A model generated the notes under the pieces. That model ran no database searches. It was not told the origin of the DNA and worked only from the letters and a program-made list of their open reading frames with translations. Source: Christensenellaceae bacterium (lineage in GTDB: Bacteria > Bacillota > Clostridia > Christensenellales > Borkfalkiaceae). Taken from it: DNA of 13,723 nucleotides. The stretch covers positions 1-13,723 of the forward strand of contig CAOMHR010000025.1 of the NCBI GenBank assembly GCA_948482865.1, given 5' to 3'. Numbering within the stretch: the stretch's first letter is position 1; each line of letters starts with the position of its first letter. This document shows positions 1-5,899 of this stretch, piece by piece. The position numbers were made by a program, and so were the translations under genes.

Positions 1-2
1 TA

Positions 3-1373
3 ACCGGACTATATACTACGCCCAATAAAACCTATGTGAAAATTTACGCCAATTGCGGCAATGAATTTACCGTAGTTATTATGGTGCGTGTATATGCCGA
101 AATAATTAACGTCTCGACAAAAGACGATATCGATAAACTTAAGTCGGACAGAACGAAAACGGCATTCGAACTTGTAATAAACCGTGAGATTTCAGCAACA
201 ATAAACGTCCCGGACTGGGTCAATTACTTAAAGATTAGAAAAGGCAGTAAAAGCAGGTTGACAGATACTTGTATTACTGTAAATTCCAATAATTTAACGT
301 TGGTATTCGACTCAGTCGAAATTATCGGTACAACCGATGGTGTAATAGAAGCAAGTAATTTTGACTTAAAGGTACACTTTGTCGGAAACGTAAAACTTTC
401 GGGTAAAAGCGGAACCGATAGTACCGATGAAGTAAAAAGTGCTATTCAAGTAAGAAATTTGACGGTTACAAAAGCAGATAACCATTTGGTTGAAATACTT
501 GCGGGTAACGGATATAGTCATTATGCTTCCGGTATAAAAGGCGGCGACGGCGGAATTGCAATTGATTCGCAAGGTACGATAAAATTAATTAACGTAGAGA
601 ATTTAAAGATAGCTGGCGGCAGGGGCGGCGACGGCGTAGCGGGTAAAAATGCTGCGGCTGTTTCCAATCCAAATCCTTCTCAAGCTCCCGCTAAATATGA
701 CGGTACTGCCGGAAGTGACGCAGAAGATGCCGTGGCGGGTTCAGACGGCGGTAATGGCGGAGCGGCAATCAAGTGCGGTACTTTAATTATCAACGGCAGC
801 AAAGATTTACTTATTAACGGCGGCGACGGCGGTAACGGCGGCGACGGCGGAAATGGAGCTGACGGCGGTAACGGCGGAAAGGGCGGCGACTCGAAACGCG
901 GCGATGCCGGTAACGGCGGCAGAGGCGGCAACGGCTCAAACGGCGGAAAGGGCGGTAACGGCGGAACAGGAGCGAAAGCCATAGACGGGCAGGTTAGTTT
1001 AAATTCTTCCACGCCTAAATTTAAGGCAGGCAATGGCGGTAACGCAGGAGCCGGCGGCAATGGCGGCGACGGCGGCAGAGGCGGCGACGGCGGCGACGAT
1101 GAAACTTTAATCGGTAAAGAAGGTGCAGGCGGCAATGGCGGTGATGGCGGTAACGGCGGGATTGCCGGAACTCCCGGACAAAAAGGCGCTAACGTATATG
1201 TAACGCAAAGCAATGTCAACATAGCTGCATCAAACGGCGCAGGTGCATTAGCCGGATATATGGGCTATGGCGGTGAAGGCGGGCGCCGCGGTGACGAGGG
1301 CGGATATGACGCCGACGTCAATAAAGTGGCGCCCAGCGGAAAAAACGGTACCGGACGCGAGAGAAATTGGTAA
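3..1373 (+). CDS. Glycine-rich GGX-repeat surface or secreted protein, C-terminal part (5' truncated by window)
   Basis: The reading frame is open to the left edge of the window (first full codon at 3), so this is the C-terminal part of a larger protein. A GTG at 36 and an ATG at 81 are possible starts, but neither has a Shine-Dalgarno sequence. Counting from codon 36, residues 1-160 are beta-rich and polar; the segment around VRVYAEI faintly resembles the end of a Listeria-Bacteroides/InlB B-type repeat, which is only a suspicion. Residues about 165-435 are dominated by Gly-Gly-X triplets with N, D, K or A at X. These are interrupted by short non-repetitive stretches such as ALIINGSKDLLINGG-like strands. 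Such triplets can pack as polyglycine-II helical bundles, as proposed for PE_PGRS and some antifreeze proteins. No sortase motif or C-terminal membrane anchor is seen; the end is hydrophilic. Function unknown; an extracellular adhesive or structural role is inferred. Confidence 0.75.
   Translation, partial: TGLYTTPNKTYVKIYANCGNEFTVVIMVRVYAEIINVSTKDDIDKLKSDRTKTAFELVINREISATINVPDWVNYLKIRKGSKSRLTDTCITVNSNNLTLVFDSVEIIGTTDGVIEASNFDLKVHFVGNVKLSGKSGTDSTDEVKSAIQVRNLTVTKADNHLVEILAGNGYSHYASGIKGGDGGIAIDSQGTIKLINVENLKIAGGRGGDGVAGKNAAAVSNPNPSQAPAKYDGTAGSDAEDAVAGSDGGNGGAAIKCGTLIINGSKDLLINGGDGGNGGDGGNGADGGNGGKGGDSKRGDAGNGGRGGNGSNGGKGGNGGTGAKAIDGQVSLNSSTPKFKAGNGGNAGAGGNGGDGGRGGDGGDDETLIGKEGAGGNGGDGGNGGIAGTPGQKGANVYVTQSNVNIAASNGAGALAGYMGYGGEGGRRGDEGGYDADVNKVAPSGKNGTGRERNW
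819..1180 (+). repeat. GGC-GGN coding microsatellite-like repeat blocks
   Basis: Imperfect hexamer/nonamer repeats of the type GGCGGCGACGGCGGTAAC encode the Gly-Gly-X runs of the preceding gene. They form three denser blocks at about 819-967, 1030-1105 and 1125-1170, separated by ordinary coding sequence. Synonymous and X-position changes are frequent, so this is an old, protein-selected repeat rather than a recent perfect tandem array. Confidence 0.7.
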
Positions 1374-1427
1374 TTTGATATGTGTCGTTGGTTTTATTAT
1401 AAAAATAATGAAACGATATAGTAAGTA

Positions 1428-1463
1428 AAAGAAAGCGGTTAAGATAACCGCTTTCTTTATTTT
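1428..1463 (+). terminator. Rho-independent terminator after the glycine-rich gene
   Basis: A perfect 13-bp stem pairs 1428-1440 (AAAGAAAGCGGTT) with 1446-1458 (AACCGCTTTCTTT), with a 5-nt loop, followed by TATTTT. The A-rich 5' flank would also let it work on the opposite strand. It separates the first gene from the TIR operon. Confidence 0.9.
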
Positions 1464-1561
1464 AATAATACGTTCTTTAACAAAAGCGGGCGGTGCTAAA
1501 TCGTATCCGACAGCGCAACGGCAAAATAGGATAAGTATAAAAATAATATCGGACTAAGTTC

Positions 1562-1590
1562 TTTACAAAATGTTAAAAAAATGATATAAT
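1562..1590 (+). promoter_or_regulatory. Sigma-A promoter of the TIR operon
   Basis: TTTACA at 1562-1567 (5 of 6 to the -35 consensus) and a perfect TATAAT at 1585-1590 are separated by 17 bp. Transcription should begin near 1597, giving a leader of about 25 nt with an AAAGGA ribosome-binding site at 1611-1616. I see no convincing operator palindrome around it. It is the only strong promoter found upstream of the seven-frame cluster 1623-11031. Confidence 0.8.
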
Positions 1591-1622
1591 CAAAATTAAT
1601 ATATAAACACAAAGGAAACGGT

Positions 1623-2795
1623 ATGGACGGACAGACGGAATTTCCCAAAACATATCTCGACAGACAGGGGTTATCATCAAGATCCAAATACTTATTTGTG
1701 TCCTATTCCCATAAAAGTTCGCAAACCGTCTATAAAGATTTGTTCGGGTTATACGATTTGGGGCTTAACTACTGGTACGACACCGAGCTAAGGAACGGCG
1801 ATATCTGGTATAAGACCGTAGAGAAAAGGCTCGCCGACCCCGACTGTTGCGGCGCGGTTTTCTTTTTTGACGGTAACTGTCTTTCGGGCGACGCAATTGA
1901 AACGGAAATAAATCTGTTTGAAAAATATAAGGCGCAGAGAGACGAGCTGTTTTCCTTTTGCGTGATTCCGGAAGAAGACGATTCGGTGTACTGTATAGTG
2001 CGCGACGCTTTTTTAAAGTGCGCGGGTATGAAAACGTCGGAGCTTCAGAGAGCTTTACCCGAAAAACGCATTCAGACGGTTCTGAAAGCATTCAATAAAG
2101 ACAAAATTTATAAACTGCGTACGGGCGATTATCTCCGCGAAATAGTGGAAGACGTCAGGAAACGGGCGCCCGAAGCGGTCGCAGACGCAAAGACCGCCCT
2201 TGACGAATTCAAATTGCTTATGGGCGATAACGTCCGCCAAATTGACGGGAAGTACGAAGTATCGTTAGGTAGCTATCCGTTCAAGCCGTACGACGACGGC
2301 AATTTAGTGGTCGGTAAAATCCAGACGCTGCCCGACGGGGTTAAAGTTTACAACGACAACGGGAATTACTACCGTTTCGAGCCGATAACCTGGATTCTTG
2401 CGGAAGTGGAAGACAATACGGCGAAACTCGTTTCAAAAAACATTCTCGATATTTGCGTCGGCGGCAAAGAGCAGATTGCGGATAAACTTAAGTTTTTTAC
2501 GGACAATGCTTTTTCCGATTCAGAAAAAGAGCTGTTAGACGCCGAGCCTTATATTCCGTCTGCGGACGACATAAAAAAGACGGAAGGCAAGACGGACAAG
2601 CTGGGCGTAACCCCCTACGTTTCCGGAAAAAACAAATTGCCGTTTGATTTCGCCTGGCTGGCGGATATCTGCGGTTCAAGCAGAAAAACTTTATGCGGAT
2701 ATATCAACGGTTTAGCCGATATAGACGACGATTATACAGATTCATACGGCGGCTTTATGCCGGCGATAACGATAAAAATACAAGGGGAAAAATAA
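1623..2795 (+). CDS. TIR-domain protein with C-terminal DUF6273 domain
   Basis: Residues about 22-135 form a TIR_2-type domain. The first strand reads YLFVSYSH (23-30), followed by the LGLNYWYDTEL strand and turn (46-56), GDIWYKTVEKRL, and a hydrophobic strand AVFFFD (78-83) leading to SGDAIETEI (88-96). In that last motif E95, or E93, occupies the place of the catalytic glutamate of NAD+-cleaving TIRs. After a linker, residues about 212-390 match DUF6273: VSLGSYP (213-219), PITWILAEVEDNTAKLVSKNIL (254-275), an F-x-x-x-AFS-x-x-E segment (291-301) and GGFMPAITIKI at the end (376-386). The typical StlRkWLN stretch of that family is weak here. The ATG has a good AAAGGA site. It is the first gene of the operon, and its stop codon abuts the next ATG. 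A role as NADase or signal-producing effector is inferred from the family; the DUF6273 half may be the recognition part. Confidence 0.85.
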   Translation: MDGQTEFPKTYLDRQGLSSRSKYLFVSYSHKSSQTVYKDLFGLYDLGLNYWYDTELRNGDIWYKTVEKRLADPDCCGAVFFFDGNCLSGDAIETEINLFEKYKAQRDELFSFCVIPEEDDSVYCIVRDAFLKCAGMKTSELQRALPEKRIQTVLKAFNKDKIYKLRTGDYLREIVEDVRKRAPEAVADAKTALDEFKLLMGDNVRQIDGKYEVSLGSYPFKPYDDGNLVVGKIQTLPDGVKVYNDNGNYYRFEPITWILAEVEDNTAKLVSKNILDICVGGKEQIADKLKFFTDNAFSDSEKELLDAEPYIPSADDIKKTEGKTDKLGVTPYVSGKNKLPFDFAWLADICGSSRKTLCGYINGLADIDDDYTDSYGGFMPAITIKIQGEK

Positions 2796-3902
2796 ATGAT
2801 AAACAAAAAAACCGATCCGTTATTGAAAAAAGAATCCAAAGGCATATTTAACCAGTATATCAACAGAAGCGATATCGGCAAACAAATGCTTGACAGCTTT
2901 ATGAAAAACGAGCTGAACAGGAACGCCGAAGGATTCGTGTTTAAGGCGGACAGTCCGAAAGTGGGAGTGCTTACCCAATGTTACGGCATATTGACTCTCG
3001 CGGAATATTCTAAGTTTGATATCGACCTTGGCGCAAATAAAGAAGTTGCGGAAAAAATCAACGTTGCTTTCAACGACGTGCTGACGAGAATCAATGCGGA
3101 CGCGGAAGAACTCAATTTCGGGGCGACGCCGTATGTGAACGAAGAAAGCGACGTAAAAGATTATACCGAAACGGTTGCGCTCGTTTTAAGGGTTGCTATA
3201 GAAATAAGACGTCTGCTCACGATAGATTACGACAACGACAGAAACACTATCGAGCTTGACAACAAATATTTGGGCGCGCCCAAGGGGCTTAGCGACGAAG
3301 AGACGACCCTTCTCGAAATTTCTTTTATCGAAAACCTTATCGTAAAGTGTATCGAAGTTCTGACAGGTTCTGCTTTGAAAGTAAACGGCGACTTGGGCGT
3401 GGAATATTATCTCAAAGGCGACAGCGAACCGTTGCCCGACGGTAACGGCGACAATCTGAAGTACAAGGGCTGGACGTTTACCCGTATCCCCGAAGACAAG
3501 CACGATAAAACGGAAACTTCGCTGTATTTTACATACCTTGCCTGCGACGCATATCTTGCGTTTTACGAGACTTTTGAAAAGTCGATTAAACTTGTGAGAA
3601 AGATGCGAAACAATATAAGGGTAGCGCAAAAGGATCCGGAGAAAAGCGCGTCGCCTGCGGAAGACGTGGTAACCGCCGACCCCGAAAAGTACGGCATAGA
3701 TCTGTCAAGGTTCGATGAAGGGAAATCGCGCGATTTCTATTTTATCAAACGCATATACCATACGGTTTCCAAGTTCAATAAAGTCGTATTGGACGCGGGA
3801 CATTACGTAGATATGCGCTTTTCGCAGATAGACACGACCAAAGATTTTTTCAGTTACAATTTTAACCTTGTCACTTCCCAGAGCATCGAAGAATCAATTT
3901 AA
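2796..3902 (+). CDS. Helical repeat protein, N-terminal half of a split gene (possible alpha/alpha-toroid-like)
   Basis: The ATG follows the TIR stop codon with no gap; the AAGGGG at its 5' side is the ribosome-binding site. I recognise no named family. The 368 residues are mostly helical, soluble, with no signal peptide. Three segments share one pattern, an aromatic-rich strand then a polar turn then a long small-residue/leucine helix: GFVFK...TQCYGILTLAEY (46-71), NFGATPY...TETVALVLRVAIEI (107-137) and GWTFTR...SLYFTYLACDAYLAFYETF (225-260). A fourth begins at FFSYNF (351-356) and continues beyond the stop. This resembles alpha/alpha-toroid (terpene-cyclase-like) repeats, a weak structural guess. 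The stop TAA at 3900-3902 is in the same frame as the next gene, with only AAC GAC GCT between it and that gene's ATG. So the two are probably one ancestral protein of about 719 residues, cut by a CAA-to-TAA type change. Confidence 0.8.
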   Translation: MINKKTDPLLKKESKGIFNQYINRSDIGKQMLDSFMKNELNRNAEGFVFKADSPKVGVLTQCYGILTLAEYSKFDIDLGANKEVAEKINVAFNDVLTRINADAEELNFGATPYVNEESDVKDYTETVALVLRVAIEIRRLLTIDYDNDRNTIELDNKYLGAPKGLSDEETTLLEISFIENLIVKCIEVLTGSALKVNGDLGVEYYLKGDSEPLPDGNGDNLKYKGWTFTRIPEDKHDKTETSLYFTYLACDAYLAFYETFEKSIKLVRKMRNNIRVAQKDPEKSASPAEDVVTADPEKYGIDLSRFDEGKSRDFYFIKRIYHTVSKFNKVVLDAGHYVDMRFSQIDTTKDFFSYNFNLVTSQSIEESI

Positions 3903-3911
3903 AACGACGCT

Positions 3912-4952
3912 ATGTTTAACGTGCTGTATTCGATTAACATATTGATGACCGCGGGCGTTGACATAGACTATCAGGACAAGGGTAAAGAACTTGAATTTTA
4001 CGACGCTCTGCAATACAGCGTACCCAACGCGCAGCGGCTTTATAAAAAACTCGCGCGCGTCGGCAAGGAATATATCGTAGAACAATACATTTTAAAATTC
4101 AACGAGAATATCCCCGGCGACAACGTAGAATCTTCTCTTTCGGTTGCGCACCAGGCAAAACTTTTAAGAAAACGTTTTATCGTCGCCGCAAATCTGATGC
4201 CGCTTATTATAAAGACTTACAACGTCTTATCAAAATTCCTTACGCCCTATCCGCAGTACGAAATGCGTATGTACAAGGACTATATTTTGCAGAACAAGAT
4301 GGACGGAGAGTGGCTTTGGGACAGAGACGGTTATCAGCTTGTAAACAATTTCAATTATGTTTTGGCGCTTCGTAATTTTTACGATTATTACGAAGAGTAT
4401 GAAAGACCTTACGCTCTCGACAAATTGAAATATATCGAAGAGAAGAACGCCCAGATTGAAAATATAGAATTCGAAAGCGCGCGCAAACTCCAGAAGCAGC
4501 GCGAAGCCAGCAGAAACGTCATTAACGATCTGAAAGACAGAAACATTCAGGATATCAACGACTTAAAGCGGCAATACGAAGAAAAGATTTCCGCGCTGTA
4601 TGCCGAAAAAGCGGAGCTTGAATTAAGGAAATCGCCGATAGAAGAAGAGATAGTGCGCATTCTGGACGGTTGTCTCGAAGGGTCGCTTAAAAAAGTTCTG
4701 AACGGTATAATCAGTGCAAACGGACGGTCGACGGACGAAAACGAAGATTTGGGTACGGTTCTGAAGAGAACGCTTATGAGCTATCTTGGCGCGCAGTGCG
4801 CCGACACGCTGGATATCTGGGGCGAAGTGGACGAGAGTAGCCGCGAGATATTCGAAAAGAAGTTCAAAGACAAAGACCATATGATGGAATTTGCGCTGTT
4901 CAACGCCTTGTGCGATACCGTTACGGAACGCATAAAAGCGGGGAAATCTTAA
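3912..4952 (+). CDS. C-terminal half of the split repeat protein, with coiled coil
   Basis: This 346-residue frame continues the frame of the previous gene after a single TAA. The ATG at 3912 has no Shine-Dalgarno sequence, which argues against an independent start. Its first residues (MFNVLYSINILMTAGVD) look like the rest of a helix that begins as TSQSIEESI before the stop. A fifth aromatic-plus-helix unit lies at GEWLWDRDG...VNNFNYVLALRNFYDYY (132-160). Residues about 168-240 are a long charged coiled coil rich in E, K, Q and R, followed by a helical C-terminal domain (about 241-346) ending in VTERIKAGKS. No catalytic motif is recognised. If translated separately, it could be made by reinitiation after the upstream stop 9 nt away. 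Coiled coil and helical repeats suggest a scaffold or sensor subunit of the operon's complex; this is inference. Confidence 0.75.
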   Translation: MFNVLYSINILMTAGVDIDYQDKGKELEFYDALQYSVPNAQRLYKKLARVGKEYIVEQYILKFNENIPGDNVESSLSVAHQAKLLRKRFIVAANLMPLIIKTYNVLSKFLTPYPQYEMRMYKDYILQNKMDGEWLWDRDGYQLVNNFNYVLALRNFYDYYEEYERPYALDKLKYIEEKNAQIENIEFESARKLQKQREASRNVINDLKDRNIQDINDLKRQYEEKISALYAEKAELELRKSPIEEEIVRILDGCLEGSLKKVLNGIISANGRSTDENEDLGTVLKRTLMSYLGAQCADTLDIWGEVDESSREIFEKKFKDKDHMMEFALFNALCDTVTERIKAGKS

Positions 4953-4976
4953 GGCGATTAACGAGAGGTGAAAAAT

Positions 4977-5897
4977 ATGAAAAAAATATCTTACTTTTCC
5001 TATAAAGGCGGTTCGGGGCGCAGCTCGCTTGCGTATAATACAATCCCTTATCTTGTAAAGGAACTTAACGCGTCCCCCAAAAATCCGATAGTGCTTTTAG
5101 ACCTTGACCTGGATAGCGCGGGCATATCCTTTCTCTTAAAGAAACAGGGGATAGATACCGGCACTTATTCTATACAGGAAGCCCTGTCTACGTCGGTGTC
5201 GAGTTCGCTGTACACCCCCGCGCTCTTTGAAATAAGCCGTCACCCCGTGCTGGGCAGATGTATCCCCGTCGGTAAGTGTTTCGGGCTTGACAATGAAAGC
5301 AACAACTCAGTACTTTTTATCCCCGCAGAAACGGGCAAGCCTATCAATAAAGAAGCCAACAGCAATTATGACGCGGGCGGAATTATAAAGGAAAGATTTA
5401 AAACCATAGTAACTTTTTGTGAAAAATACGATTGCGCGGCAGTTATCTTCGACACGCCTGCCGGCGACCAGCTTACGGCGAACTGGGCGATAGAATATTC
5501 AAACGTCATTGCGACCTGTATGCGTATTACCTTCCAGTTCAGATACGGAACGGTTGATTTTATGAAGCGTATGCTTCCCCGTTTCTGCAATAAAAAATTC
5601 GTACTCGTTCCCAACGCCGTTCCTACGGAAGATATAATTATCGACTGTATGAAGGTATCGTACGAAAAAATAAAAAAGCAAATAGTAGACAGCTTTGGAG
5701 AGCTGGATTTGAACGGCAACAGATTTTGCCTTGACGCCGTGGGCGACGGGCAGGACTTTTTCGGCGTGAACGAAGTAAAGAGATTCAAAATTCAGGAAGA
5801 CATTTTATTCAAACTGTCCCAGGATATGCTTTCCGAAGACGAAAAGAAAGCGATAACCGCTTATAAAAAAGTTGCCGCTTGCCTTGCGGGTGATTAA
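4977..5897 (+). CDS. ParA/MinD-like P-loop ATPase with KGGSGR variant Walker A
   Basis: The start is the ATG at 4977 rather than the GTG at 4968, because GAGAGGTG (4963-4970) is an excellent ribosome-binding site that overlaps the GTG. The 306-residue protein is a SIMIBI-class (ParA/MinD/CobQ-type) ATPase. The deviant Walker A is YKGGSGRSS (9-17), keeping the signature lysine K10 but with Arg15 where ParA has the P-loop lysine. Switch-I/A' acidic residues lie in VLLDLDLDSAG (39-49), and the switch-II/Walker B strand is AAVIFDTPAG (154-163). Bacterial proteins with a KGGVGR-type loop are often found next to TIR, NACHT and TPR genes rather than in plasmid partition. No ParB-like gene or parS-like repeats are seen here. 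It ends 2 nt before the next gene. Likely a nucleotide-dependent switch or assembly factor for the operon's products; nucleotide hydrolysis itself cannot be judged. Confidence 0.85.
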   Translation: MKKISYFSYKGGSGRSSLAYNTIPYLVKELNASPKNPIVLLDLDLDSAGISFLLKKQGIDTGTYSIQEALSTSVSSSLYTPALFEISRHPVLGRCIPVGKCFGLDNESNNSVLFIPAETGKPINKEANSNYDAGGIIKERFKTIVTFCEKYDCAAVIFDTPAGDQLTANWAIEYSNVIATCMRITFQFRYGTVDFMKRMLPRFCNKKFVLVPNAVPTEDIIIDCMKVSYEKIKKQIVDSFGELDLNGNRFCLDAVGDGQDFFGVNEVKRFKIQEDILFKLSQDMLSEDEKKAITAYKKVAACLAGD

Positions 5898-5899
5898 CA

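Noticed and set aside
36..80. GTG at 36 as the true start of the glycine-rich protein
   Set aside because: No ribosome-binding site or promoter precedes it and the frame is open to the window edge, so the gene more likely begins outside.
819..1180. Short regular repeats that might suggest a CRISPR-like array
   Set aside because: Repeat units are 6-9 bp, imperfect, in frame and encode Gly-Gly-X; there are no 20-40 bp repeats with unique spacers and no cas genes.
680..1222. Long proline-rich open frame on the minus strand (180 codons)
   Set aside because: It is the antisense shadow of the GGC/GGN repeats (GGX becomes PPx). It has no ribosome-binding site, and its composition is fully explained by the plus-strand gene.
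1464..1560. Possible operator palindrome (TATCC/GGATA and CCGA/TCGG words) upstream of the TIR promoter
   Set aside because: Only 4-5 bp matches at irregular spacing; no better than chance in AT-rich intergenic DNA.
1374..1622. Mobile-element boundary or attachment site at the left edge of the TIR operon
   Set aside because: I found no transposase, integrase, tRNA or direct repeat here or at 11032-11102 to support recent insertion.
3900..3902. TAA decoded as an amino acid through an alternative genetic code
   Set aside because: TAA ends other genes here (the TIR gene, the first and last genes of the operon, spoIIR) at sensible places, so it is a normal stop in this organism.
4977..5897. Plasmid or chromosome partition locus (ParA)
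   Set aside because: No ParB-like partner or parS-like inverted repeats are visible; the KGGSGR loop and the TIR/RyR neighbours point elsewhere.
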